Program-made: the position numbers and the translations under genes
Shown: piece by piece, positions 15,745-23,897 of the stretch
Layout of the letters: every line of letters starts with the position of its first letter
Numbering within the stretch: the first letter of the stretch is position 1
Notes under the pieces: generated by a model
Databases searched by the model: none
Told to the model about the DNA's origin: nothing
Seen by the model: only the letters and a program-made list of their open reading frames with translations
Assembly: GCF_008711285.1 (NCBI RefSeq)
Contig: NZ_VXDC01000007.1
Coordinates: forward strand, 248,001-312,000
DNA length: 64,000 nt
DNA from: Roseibium aquae
GTDB lineage: Bacteria > Pseudomonadota > Alphaproteobacteria > Rhizobiales > Stappiaceae
Direction of reading: 5' to 3'

Positions 15745-16581
15745 ATGACCAAAACCAATCAGGATCGAGTAGCCGAGGCCTACAATCGCGGCCTTGACGC
15801 CGAAAAGGCGGGAGACTTCGATGCCGCAGAGGCGGCCTACAGGGAAGTCCTTGCGCTCGACCAGGAGGATAGCGGCGGTGTGAGCGTTCGCCTTGCCGCC
15901 ATGGGCCGGTCCGCGCCACCGGCCAAGATGCCCGATGCCTACGTGGCCACACTGTTTGACCAGCATGCGGATGTGTTCGACACCATCCTGGTGGATCAAC
16001 TCGGTTACTGCGTCCCGCTGATGGTGGTGGACGCGGTGAAATGCCTGTCGCTCGGCCCTTTCGATCGTCTTCTGGATCTGGGATGCGGCACCGGCCTGAC
16101 CGGCATGGCGCTGGCGGACTGCACCGTCCATCGCACCGGCGTTGACCTTTCGGAACGGATCATCGAACTGGCCTTCGACCGGCAGGTTTACGACGATCTC
16201 TATGTCGGCGAGGTGGTCGATTTTCTTCAGGACTTCGAAGACGATGACGGACATCAGCCGGTCTGGGACCTGATCACCGCGACCGACGTCCTGCCGTATC
16301 TGGGAGATGTGGAACCGCTCTTCCGGGGTGCGTCCGCCCGGCTCGTGGCGGGCGGCGTGCTGGCCTTCTCGACAGAAACATTCGACGATCCGTCCGCTTT
16401 CAAGGGCAATCCGTATAGTGTCGGCCAGAAGACCCGATTTGCCCATCGGCTCGACTATATCGACAAGTCCTTAAAAGAGGCCGGCTTTGTCCGTCTGTTG
16501 GCAGATGACATCACTGTCCGCCTTGAGGACGGCAAACCCGTGTCCGGGCATCTTGTTCTGGCCAGAAAAGCGGCGGCGTAG
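15745..16581 (+). CDS. TPR-containing class I SAM-dependent methyltransferase
   Basis: The 278-residue protein has an N-terminal tetratricopeptide-like helix pair (RGLDAEKAGDFDAAEAAYREVLALDQ), then a methyltransferase core with motif I LLDLGCGTGLTGMAL, TGVDLSERIIELA, and DLITATDVLPYLGD. The short linker with MPDAYVATLFDQHADVFD is typical of the TPR-methyltransferase family seen in Rhizobiales, whose substrate is unknown. It starts 68 bases after the SRAP gene on the same strand and may share its transcript. The 3' end overlaps the convergent gene by about 70 bases. Confidence 0.85.
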   Translation: MTKTNQDRVAEAYNRGLDAEKAGDFDAAEAAYREVLALDQEDSGGVSVRLAAMGRSAPPAKMPDAYVATLFDQHADVFDTILVDQLGYCVPLMVVDAVKCLSLGPFDRLLDLGCGTGLTGMALADCTVHRTGVDLSERIIELAFDRQVYDDLYVGEVVDFLQDFEDDDGHQPVWDLITATDVLPYLGDVEPLFRGASARLVAGGVLAFSTETFDDPSAFKGNPYSVGQKTRFAHRLDYIDKSLKEAGFVRLLADDITVRLEDGKPVSGHLVLARKAAA

Positions 16582-17053
16582 CGGGCAGGTCGTCCCATTC
16601 CGGCTGGTGTTGCTCGAAGGGGACGAACCCGGGATTGGCCTCCACCACCAGATAGGGCGTTCCTGTCGAAGTCTGGGCCAGCGAAACCCCGTTGCCGTCC
16701 ACCATGGCGGTCACCTTGTTCCGGTATACCGACAGTCCGCCGCCTTCGAACGCGTTGACCGGCGTGTCGAAGCAAACTCCGACACGGAAAACCGCTGTTC
16801 CGCGGACCCTCGCCAGAAAATCCAGGCGCCCTTGAAACCGGTGTCCGAGGTAGGTTCCCTTGATCCGGGCCCCTGAACACGGCAGCTGTGGAGTACAGGG
16901 GCCGGTAGGGGCCCATAAGGGAGCACCAGCCTGGCTTGACGGGCCTTCAAGCCCCGTTTGTGGAACCTGGGGCAACGGCCGCGCATCCGCTGGCAGGCGT
17001 TCACGCAGCCGTGCGATCCGCGCGCGCAGGTTCTGCCGGTCAATCTGCCGCAT
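16511..17053 (-). CDS. Hypothetical protein with C-terminal domain found in rhizobial glyoxalase-superfamily proteins
   Basis: About 180 residues. The N-terminus MRQIDRQNLRARIARLRERL is a basic helix. The C-terminal half, IKGTYLGHRFQGRLDFLARV then VGVCFDTPVNAF...VTAMVDGNGVSLAQTSTGTP, resembles the C-terminal domain of proteins labelled glyoxalase superfamily in Rhizobiales, from memory only. I chose ATG 17053; a GTG at 17182 extends the frame but lacks a ribosome binding site. The last 70 bases overlap the 3' end of the methyltransferase gene in antisense, so the final 20 residues may not be conserved. Function unknown. Confidence 0.5.
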   Translation of the reverse strand: MRQIDRQNLRARIARLRERLPADARPLPQVPQTGLEGPSSQAGAPLWAPTGPCTPQLPCSGARIKGTYLGHRFQGRLDFLARVRGTAVFRVGVCFDTPVNAFEGGGLSVYRNKVTAMVDGNGVSLAQTSTGTPYLVVEANPGFVPFEQHQPEWDDLPATPPLFWPEQDARTRVCRPQGGQ

Positions 17054-17212
17054 GCTCTCAAACCCCTGATATCTGTGAGCGGTGAACACCGGCCCTCGCA
17101 GTCGGATGAAGGGCAGACGCGGCCCTGCGGCCCGCCATGCTGCTACCGGTTCTTCGCTTCCAAAATTGAGTTGTGATCCCACCAGGGCCGGCCGCGCCGG
17201 CCCCGCCGTGTG

Positions 17213-18676
17213 TCAACTGTGCGCCAGCCGCTTCAGCAAGTCGATCTCAGCGGCGAGGGCCTTGTCGGCCTTGGCCATCTTGTCGATTTTGCGCACGGCA
17301 TGGAGCACGGTCGTGTGGTCCCGGTTGCCGAACCGGCGTCCGATCTCGGGCAACGACCGCGGTGTCATGACCTTTGCCAGATACATTGCGATCTGGCGCG
17401 GCTTGACGATGGTATGCGCCCGGCATGACGAAAGCAGGTCGGACTTGGTGACGCTGTAGTGTTTGCACACCACCTGCTGGATGTCCTCGATCAGAACCGA
17501 CCGGAGTTCGGTCGGGCGGACGAGATCATGCAGGGTCTTGTCCGCCAGTTCCTGTGTGATCGGTTGATGGGTCAGCTGGTTGTGGGCGATCAGCCGGTTC
17601 ACGGCGCCTTCCAGGTCGCGGGCCGACGACGCCACATGACGGGCGATGTGATCGACCACAGGCTTGGGCACGTCGAAGGTCGGGTAGTGCTTGCGGCCCT
17701 GCGCGATCCGTTTTTCGACGATGTTCCGCCGAAGCTCGAAATCGGGTGCCTGGATTGCGGCGACGACGCCTTTGCTGAAGCGCTGGCGGATATTGTCGTC
17801 CAGCGTGTTCAAGTCTTCCGGCCGCCGGTCCCCGGCGGCGATCACCTGTTTCGGGGTTTCCAGCAGCATTTGCAGGGTCTGGCAAAACTCCTGCTGCTGC
17901 TGTTTGCCATGGAGCAGCTGAACATCGTCGATCAGCAAGAGGTCCACCGTATCCATGGTCTGTTTCACGGCCGAGTAGGAACGTGTCCGCAGGGCCGGCA
18001 CCAGCTGATACATGAAGAATTCAGCCGTGACATAAAGTGCCTTGCGTCCGTCGCGCCGTACTTCGGCGGCCGCGGCCTGCAACAGGTGGGTCTTTCCGAT
18101 GCCCACACCGGCGTGGATGTACAGCAGGTCGATCTTGCCGGTTTCGCCGCTGGCCATCTGGCGAACCGCTGAGTAGGCAAGTCCGTTTGAACTGCCCTCG
18201 ACAAAACTGTCGAACGTGAGGGCAGGGCTGATGGCGGCACCTTGGAGGAATTGCAAGGGAAGGTCCCCTGCCGCCGTTTTCAGGACCGCGCCGCCGGATG
18301 TGGCCTGTGCGCCGGCCATGGACCGCCCGGTCTGGGGAAGGCCGGTCCGGATATTGGAGTTTGAGGCAAGAAGCTGCTTCTGATTGCCTGCGAAAGCCAC
18401 GCCACGCGGCCGGATCGCGCCCCGCACAGTCAGTTCCAGCCGGCCGATTTCTTCGCCTTCGGTGCTCCAAAGGCTCATGATCCGGTCCTTGTAATGGACC
18501 TGGATCCAGTTCTTGAGGAAGCGTGTCGGCACGGACAGCCGCACCATGTCATCCGCTTCTTCTTCCAGAAGCACCCGCCCGAACCAATTGAAGAAGACAT
18601 CGTCCCCCAATTCCGCCCGAAGCTTGGTCTTCACACTTTCCCATCGATCGCTTCCACGTGCACATTGTACATGCAT
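17213..18676 (-). CDS. dnaA: Chromosomal replication initiator protein DnaA
   Basis: DnaA binds DnaA boxes at the origin and opens DNA in an ATP-dependent way. The 487-residue protein has the N-terminal DnaB-interaction domain (WESVKTKLRAELGDDVFFNWF), a variable linker (about residues 85-150), the AAA+ domain with Walker A AGVGIGKTHLL and Walker B LLLIDDVQ, and the C-terminal DNA-binding domain with the signature NRDHTTVLHAVRKI. The sequence EFCQTLQMLL is typical of Rhizobiales DnaA. Walker A is slightly unusual (GIGKT rather than GLGKT). The start is ATG 18676 with GGAGG six bases upstream. Confidence 0.97.
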   Translation of the reverse strand: MHVQCARGSDRWESVKTKLRAELGDDVFFNWFGRVLLEEEADDMVRLSVPTRFLKNWIQVHYKDRIMSLWSTEGEEIGRLELTVRGAIRPRGVAFAGNQKQLLASNSNIRTGLPQTGRSMAGAQATSGGAVLKTAAGDLPLQFLQGAAISPALTFDSFVEGSSNGLAYSAVRQMASGETGKIDLLYIHAGVGIGKTHLLQAAAAEVRRDGRKALYVTAEFFMYQLVPALRTRSYSAVKQTMDTVDLLLIDDVQLLHGKQQQQEFCQTLQMLLETPKQVIAAGDRRPEDLNTLDDNIRQRFSKGVVAAIQAPDFELRRNIVEKRIAQGRKHYPTFDVPKPVVDHIARHVASSARDLEGAVNRLIAHNQLTHQPITQELADKTLHDLVRPTELRSVLIEDIQQVVCKHYSVTKSDLLSSCRAHTIVKPRQIAMYLAKVMTPRSLPEIGRRFGNRDHTTVLHAVRKIDKMAKADKALAAEIDLLKRLAHS

Positions 18677-18791
18677 TATTCGCCTCCAAATCAAGGACAG
18701 CGGCCAACACACCCGCTTATGAATTTGTTTTGTTCGACGGCCTTTCGCGGCCGCGTTTGTTCTCCGGAGTGTCCGGCGCATTATGAGCTGA

Positions 18792-18800
18792 TTGTCCACA
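18792..18800 (+). promoter_or_regulatory. dnaA: DnaA-box-like nonamer
   Basis: TTGTCCACA differs from the consensus TTATCCACA at one base. It is about 115 bases upstream of the dnaA start codon, where it could serve either autoregulation of dnaA or origin function. Confidence 0.5.
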
Positions 18801-19029
18801 ACGTTCTGCAACCTGCGAACAGTCTCTTGACTAGTATTTGTCCAATCCTTGGATGTTATACTCTTGATAATATTGTCCAGTTGGATTGGCTCCTAGTGCC
18901 TTGTTTGACTTCTGTTTTTCCTTTCTCCGATGGTTCCGTCGTTGCTGTTTCGAGAGGCGCGAAACATGGTTTTGATGGGGTGTTTGCGCTCTCGTATTAA
19001 CTATTGTTAACGCTGCATTTAGATTTTGG

Positions 19030-19057
19030 TTTTTTTTGTTGGGGTTTTCAAAAAAAA
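19030..19057. repeat. AT-only inverted repeat in the dnaA upstream region
   Basis: A run of T ending in G (TTTTTTTTG) pairs with CAAAAAAAA across a ten-base loop. The surrounding hundred bases are the most AT-rich in the window. Such a segment could be a DNA-unwinding element; as an RNA hairpin it would be weak. Confidence 0.45.
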
Positions 19058-19158
19058 AGTTAAATATTAGAAAAAGTTATATGGTTATCGGACCGAATCT
19101 CCCTTCACATACTGTCAAAAATGCTCGGATGCGGGGGCGCGCAGGTCCGGGCTTGGGC

Positions 19159-19193
19159 TGTGGATCACACACCCATTTGTATGTTGTGGAGAA
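19159..19193 (-). promoter_or_regulatory. Pair of DnaA-box-like nonamers
   Basis: TGTGGATCA (19159-19167) and TGTGGAGAA (19185-19193) each differ by one base from TGTGGATAA and point the same way, opposite to the box at 18792. Their start-to-start spacing is 26 bases. Together with the AT-rich segment just before them, they give an origin-like arrangement. Confidence 0.45.
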
Positions 19194-19424
19194 AAACCGT
19201 TTGCCCGAAGTATGGGCTTGAGCTTTTCGAGGGAATTCATCCCTCCGCCGGGTGGCGCCGGGCCAGGTCTTCGTTGGCTAAAGATTCGGGTCTGCCGACG
19301 AAAGCAAAGTCTATGCAATCGGAGGTGCAATCAAAAATTGTGCATGCGGTTGCGGGAGCATGCCGGCCGCGCGGGTCGCGCGGCCCAAACGATATCAGCG
19401 GCCTTGGATCAAGCCGAAGGGCCG

Positions 19425-20837
19425 CTAAAGGATGCGCCCCGGATTGAGCAGTCCCTTGGGATCAAGGGTTCTTTTGATTTGCCGCATCAACTCGAGCTCG
19501 ATCGGGCTCTTTACCTTTGTCAGCAGATCCTTTTTCAAGCGGCCTATTCCGTGTTCCGCAGAAATGGACCCCGAGAAATCAAGGACGATGCCATGGACGA
19601 TTTCATTCATGGCATCCCATTTGTCGAGGTAGGCCTGTTTGTCGGCATCGAGGGGCTGGCTGACATTGAAGTGAATGTTGCCATCGCCAAGGTGGCCGAA
19701 GGGCACGGGTCGGCAGCCGGGAACGAAGTCCTCGACCGCGGCCATGGCTTTGTCCAGAAAGGCCGGGATCGAGGCGACCGGCACGGACACATCATGTTTG
19801 ATCGAACCGCCTTCGGCCTTCTGCACTTCGGACATGCCATGCCGGATATGCCAGAAGTCCTGCACCTGTTGCAGGTTCTGCGCGAACGCCGCGTCCTCGA
19901 CCACGCCTTCCTCCAAGGCTTCGCCCAGGATCGCTTCCAGAAGATCCCGTGTCTCGAAGACCTCGGACCCGCTGGAGATCTCCATCAGGACATACCAGGG
20001 ATGGGGCGCTTCGAGCGGATCCCGGGTATGCTCCAGATGGCGAAGGCAGAATTCGACGCCGATGCGCGGCATCAGTTCGAAACCGGTCAGCAGCGGGCCA
20101 GCCTGTTCGCGGGCGATCGAAAAGAGCCGCAGGGCGGACGCCGGATCGGCCAGTCCGACGAATGCGGCTTCCAGTTTCTTCGGCTTGGGAAACAGCTTCA
20201 AAGTGGCGGCTGTAATTATCCCCAGGGTGCCTTCCGCACCGATAAATAAATGTTTCAGATCGTAACCGGTATTGTCCTTGCGCAGGCTCCGCAGACCGTT
20301 CCAGATCTCGCCGTTCGGCAGCACGACTTCGAGGCCGAGGACAAGGTCCCGCGTGTTCCCGTAGGCCAGCACCGAGGTGCCGCCGGCATTGGTCGAGATG
20401 TTCCCGCCAATCTGGCAGGAGCCCTGCGCACCAAGGGAAAGCGGGAACAGGCGGCCCGCCTTTTCGGCCTCGTTTTGAAGGGTCTCCAGGACGACGCCAG
20501 CCTCGACCGTGATCGCAAATCCCTCCGGATCGACCTGTCTGACCTTGTTCATCCGGCCAAGCGACAGGACGATCTCCTGCCCGGTTTCCTGCGGGATTTG
20601 GCCGCCCACCAGGCCGGTGTTGCCCCCTTGAGGGACGATCTTCAGATTGTTCTGGTTGGCATAGCGGATGATCGCGCTCACCTCCGCGGTGGAGCCCGGA
20701 CGCAGCACCATCGGTGTCTGCCCCTGATAGAGGTCACGCCATTCCACGAGGTACGGGGCCTTGTCGGCCGGGGCGGTCAAAACATTCGCCGAACCGATCA
20801 GATCGGTAAAATTCCCAGCATGCATGCTCTCGCTCAT
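19425..20837 (-). CDS. FAD-binding oxidoreductase, D-2-hydroxyglutarate/D-lactate dehydrogenase type
   Basis: A 470-residue flavoprotein. The N-terminal FAD_binding_4 domain carries VPQGGNTGLVGGQ and LGAQGSCQIGGNISTNAGG. The C-terminal FAD-oxidase domain holds PFGHLGDGNIHFNV (metal and substrate histidines) and SAEHGIGRLK. These place it with D-2-hydroxyglutarate and D-lactate dehydrogenases that oxidise D-2-hydroxyacids and pass electrons on to an acceptor. It has no CCG iron-sulfur domain, so it is not GlcF-like. The start is probably ATG 20837; ATG 20825 is four residues inside. It is divergent from fabI, with about 165 bases between them. Confidence 0.9.
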   Translation of the reverse strand: MSESMHAGNFTDLIGSANVLTAPADKAPYLVEWRDLYQGQTPMVLRPGSTAEVSAIIRYANQNNLKIVPQGGNTGLVGGQIPQETGQEIVLSLGRMNKVRQVDPEGFAITVEAGVVLETLQNEAEKAGRLFPLSLGAQGSCQIGGNISTNAGGTSVLAYGNTRDLVLGLEVVLPNGEIWNGLRSLRKDNTGYDLKHLFIGAEGTLGIITAATLKLFPKPKKLEAAFVGLADPASALRLFSIAREQAGPLLTGFELMPRIGVEFCLRHLEHTRDPLEAPHPWYVLMEISSGSEVFETRDLLEAILGEALEEGVVEDAAFAQNLQQVQDFWHIRHGMSEVQKAEGGSIKHDVSVPVASIPAFLDKAMAAVEDFVPGCRPVPFGHLGDGNIHFNVSQPLDADKQAYLDKWDAMNEIVHGIVLDFSGSISAEHGIGRLKKDLLTKVKSPIELELMRQIKRTLDPKGLLNPGRIL

Positions 20838-21003
20838 CAGCGGCAGTCCTCAGATTCTCCAGGTCGAAATCGGCGCGCACCATAAGCCTTTGGACCGGGA
20901 ACGTCGACGCTTCATTCGGCTGCACGCTGTCTTGAAGGAACAGGGGGGCTGTGCCATAGGAAGCCACCCCGGTCGGGTTTGGTTATATTTCCTGGAGAAG
21001 ACG

Positions 21004-21822
21004 ATGGCGGTAACGCACGGATTGATGAATGGCAAACGCGGCTTGATCATGGGCGTTGCCAATAACAGATCGATCGCTTGGGGAATTGCCAAGGCATTGG
21101 CCGACGCCGGGGCCGAGCTGGCTTTGACGTACCAGGGGGACGCCCTGAAAAAGCGTGTCACGCCGCTGGCCGAGCAACTGGGCGCGATCATTGCGGGGCA
21201 CTGCGATGTGACCGATCCCGACAGCATCGATGCCGTGTTCGCGCATCTGGAAAAAACCTGGGGCAAGATCGACTTTCTCGTGCATGCCGTCGCCTTTTCC
21301 GACAAGGATGAACTGACCGGCCGCTATGTCGACACGACGTCCGAGAACTTCGCCCGGACCATGGACATCTCCTGTTATTCCTTCACCGCCGTAACCCAGC
21401 GGGCCGAAAAGCTGATGAGCGACGGTGGATCGATCCTGACCTTGACCTACTACGGGGCGGAAAAGGTGATGCCGCATTACAATGTAATGGGCGTTGCCAA
21501 GGCCGCGCTCGAGGCCTCGGTGAAGTATCTGGCCATGGATCTCGGTCCGCAGAACATCCGCGTGAACGCGATTTCGGCCGGACCGATCAAGACCCTTGCC
21601 GCCTCGGGCATCGGCGATTTCCGTTATATTCTGAAGTGGAATGAATACAACGCGCCGCTCCGCCGGACCGTGACCATCGAAGAGGTGGGGGATGCGGCCC
21701 TGTTCCTGCTGTCCGATCTCGGACGCGGGGTGACCGGAGAGATCCAGCATGTTGACTGCGGATACAACGTGGTCGGTATGAAGGCGGTCGACGCCCCGGA
21801 TATCTCGGTTGTGAAGGACTGA
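21004..21822 (+). CDS. fabI: Enoyl-[acyl-carrier-protein] reductase (NADH)
   Basis: FabI reduces trans-2-enoyl-ACP in the last step of each fatty-acid elongation cycle. The 272-residue protein begins with GLIMGVANNRSIAWGIAKAL (the FabI form of the NAD-binding glycine motif) and has the Tyr-x6-Lys pair in YNVMGVAKAALEAS, plus AISAGPIKTLAASGIGDFR, the mobile substrate loop. The real start is ATG 21004 with GGAGAAG upstream; the same frame is open further upstream but not conserved. Many alphaproteobacteria encode two FabI copies; only one is seen here. The histidine phosphatase gene follows on the same strand. Confidence 0.96.
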   Translation: MAVTHGLMNGKRGLIMGVANNRSIAWGIAKALADAGAELALTYQGDALKKRVTPLAEQLGAIIAGHCDVTDPDSIDAVFAHLEKTWGKIDFLVHAVAFSDKDELTGRYVDTTSENFARTMDISCYSFTAVTQRAEKLMSDGGSILTLTYYGAEKVMPHYNVMGVAKAALEASVKYLAMDLGPQNIRVNAISAGPIKTLAASGIGDFRYILKWNEYNAPLRRTVTIEEVGDAALFLLSDLGRGVTGEIQHVDCGYNVVGMKAVDAPDISVVKD

Positions 21823-21908
21823 CCGATCGATCCGGGTGCCTGTCTTCTTGTGAGCCAAACCGGCTCATGGGGCGTAATGCAGAAGACGCACTCCAACCAG
21901 GACCTCGC

Positions 21909-22553
21909 ATGAGCGCTGTTGTTGACATGCCCGCAAACGGCAGGGTACGGCGGCTGCCGGGTCCCGGGCTCATGATCTTCATCCGCCACGGCCAGACGGA
22001 CTGGAATGCCGAAGGGCGCATGCAAGGCCGCAAGGACATCCCACTCAATGCGACCGGGATCGATCAGGCGATCGGCAACGGCCGGCGCCTGGCCGCGTTT
22101 CTGCAGCGCGAGGGGTTGTCCGTTGGCGATTTCGACTTCGTGGCCTCGCCTCTTGACCGGACACGGCAGACCATGGCGCTGGTCCGCGCGCAACTGCAGT
22201 TGCCCGAAGATGGATACCGGCTGGATCCGCGCCTCTTGGAAATCACCTTCGGTGATTGGGAAGGGCATACGCTTGAAGAGCTGGCGCTGACCGAGCCTGC
22301 GCTGGTGGCCGCGCGGGCCCGGGACAAATGGGGCTTTACCCCGCCGAACGGGGAAAGCTACGCGATGCTCACGGGCCGGATTTCCAACTGGCTGACGACG
22401 GTCTCGGAACCGTCAATCGTCGTGGCGCACGGCGGCGTTTTCCGGGTCATGCGCGCCCTGTTGGAGGGATTGGACACGACCGTCGCGCCGAAACTCGATG
22501 TGCCTCAGGATCAGGTTTTCATCTGGCGCAATGACGAGCCGGGCTGGTTCTGA
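21909..22553 (+). CDS. Histidine phosphatase family protein (phosphoglycerate mutase-like)
   Basis: The 214-residue protein has the phosphohistidine motif FIRHGQTDWN with the nucleophilic His, the second catalytic segment DFVASPLDRTRQTM, Glu in ITFGDWEGHTLEEL, and the late VVAHGGVFR with the second His. It is probably a broad-specificity phosphatase of the GpmB/CobC type rather than a true glycolytic mutase. The start at ATG 21909 gives a 20-residue leader; ATG 21972 (MIFIRHG) would be a more typical N-terminus and is possible. It follows fabI by 86 bases, in the same direction. In rhizobia this pair is often adjacent and followed by aroC. Confidence 0.87.
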   Translation: MSAVVDMPANGRVRRLPGPGLMIFIRHGQTDWNAEGRMQGRKDIPLNATGIDQAIGNGRRLAAFLQREGLSVGDFDFVASPLDRTRQTMALVRAQLQLPEDGYRLDPRLLEITFGDWEGHTLEELALTEPALVAARARDKWGFTPPNGESYAMLTGRISNWLTTVSEPSIVVAHGGVFRVMRALLEGLDTTVAPKLDVPQDQVFIWRNDEPGWF

Positions 22554-22655
22554 CCCTGGCTTTCCCACACACAAACGTGACTCCGGATTGAATGCCCTTG
22601 CCGCATTTGTGGCACTTGCCCCGCGTAAGTGACCCCAAACAGGAGTTCACTAGCC

Positions 22656-23840
22656 GTGACCACAGATTTTTACAAAAACCTACCGGTCTTCAACGACTTT
22701 GCCGGCGTAACGGATCTCTCTGCCTATGATCCGGTGCCGGACGACTGGGTCGTTCTGGCCGCCGACATTGTCCGCTCCCGCGACGCGATCGCGCAGGGAC
22801 GTTACAGGGAAGTCAATCTGGTGGGCGCCGCCGTCATTGCGGCGGTCCTGAACCGGCTCGGGCGCGACCGGATTCCCTTTGTTTTCGGCGGAGACGGCGC
22901 GCTCCTGCTGATCCCGGGACAGGATATCGATGCCGGGCGCCAGGCCCTGTCCGGTGTCGCCGCCCTGGCGCGGTCCGCTGCCGGTCTGGCTCTTCGGATC
23001 GCCGCCATCCCGATGGAGGAAATCCGAAGGCGGGGAGCCGACATTCGATTGCGGAAGCTTGAGTTGAGCCCCGGCAACCATCTTGCGATGGCCGTGGGCG
23101 GCGGTTTCGAGCTGGCGGACGCTCTCTTGAAGAACCCGGAGCCAGACCCGCGTTTTGCCATCGAAGCCGATCCGGAGGTCGAGCCGCTGCTCGATGGCTT
23201 GTCCTGCCGCTGGGAGCCGATTCCCGCGCGCGAGGATGTTGTTGTGACCTTGATCGCCAAGCCGTCCAGCCCGGGTGAACTTGGCGCACTCGTGCAACGG
23301 ATTTGCGAAGCGGTCGGCGGCGATCCCCTGTCCTCCGGCGCAAGCGGGCGTTTTCTGTCCGAGGACCGTTTGAAGTTCCGTTTTCCGCCGACGTTCTTGG
23401 CGCGGGAAACCGCGATACTGGGAGGTGCGCACGGCCGCTGGAAACACGGCCTCCGATCCGCCCTCGAATGCCTTGCCTTTGTGTGGGGTTCCCTCACGGG
23501 GCGCCGGGTCGGGCCCTTCGAGCCACGCCGGTATCTGGGCGAACTGGTGCGCAACACCGACCATCGCCGCCTCGATGACGCCTTGCGGCTGGTTCTCGAT
23601 CTGACCACCGACCAGGCGGATCAACTCAGGGCAAGGCTTGAGGAAGCGCGTCTGGCCGGAAAGGCTGAGTACGGGATGCATGTCTCGGATGAGGCGATGA
23701 TTACCTGTTTTGTATCGGATATCGGCGACGGTCAGCACATCCACTTCATCGATGGGACGGATGGCGGTTTCGCCCGCGCCGCGGAAGACTTCGACGCCCG
23801 GAAGAAAGCGAACCGCGGCCCTGATTTGAAATCCGCCTGA
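22656..23840 (+). CDS. DUF3095 family protein with cyclase-like N-terminal domain
   Basis: The 394-residue soluble protein belongs to DUF3095, with no published function known to me. The N-terminal half looks like a class III nucleotide-cyclase fold: VVLAADIVRSR (Asp-Ile, metal site), a helix, FVFGGDGALLL (the GDG hairpin), then LRIAAIPMEE and LAMAVGGGFELADALL (the late beta strand and helix). The C-terminal half (RWKHGLRSALECLAFVWG, IHFIDGTDGGFARAA) is unassigned. The start is GTG 22656 with AGGAG at 22641. It converges on the GGDEF/EAL gene. Catalytic activity is inference only. Confidence 0.78.
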   Translation: MTTDFYKNLPVFNDFAGVTDLSAYDPVPDDWVVLAADIVRSRDAIAQGRYREVNLVGAAVIAAVLNRLGRDRIPFVFGGDGALLLIPGQDIDAGRQALSGVAALARSAAGLALRIAAIPMEEIRRRGADIRLRKLELSPGNHLAMAVGGGFELADALLKNPEPDPRFAIEADPEVEPLLDGLSCRWEPIPAREDVVVTLIAKPSSPGELGALVQRICEAVGGDPLSSGASGRFLSEDRLKFRFPPTFLARETAILGGAHGRWKHGLRSALECLAFVWGSLTGRRVGPFEPRRYLGELVRNTDHRRLDDALRLVLDLTTDQADQLRARLEEARLAGKAEYGMHVSDEAMITCFVSDIGDGQHIHFIDGTDGGFARAAEDFDARKKANRGPDLKSA

Positions 23841-23897
23841 ACGCCACCGGAAGGTCGCCTGAATTGGAGCGCACCCGTCCAAGAACGGTAGCGGGTC

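Larger units (their letters stand above)
18677..19424. other. Long AT-rich region upstream of dnaA; candidate replication origin and dnaA promoter region
   Basis: This is the longest gene-free stretch in the window (748 bases) and visibly richer in A+T than its flanks. It holds near-consensus DnaA boxes at 18792 (TTGTCCACA), 19159 (TGTGGATCA) and 19185 (TGTGGAGAA), an AT-rich core at about 18990-19085, and a T9/A9 inverted repeat at 19030. A TTAA-N6-TTAA pair at 18997 is one base short of a CtrA box. No ORF in it looks coding. The layout fits oriC next to dnaA, but many alphaproteobacterial origins lie near hemE, so this is only a candidate. Confidence 0.45.

Noticed and set aside
18997-19011. 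CtrA box in the dnaA upstream region
   Set aside because: TTAA-CTATTG-TTAA has a six-base spacer; CtrA sites need seven.
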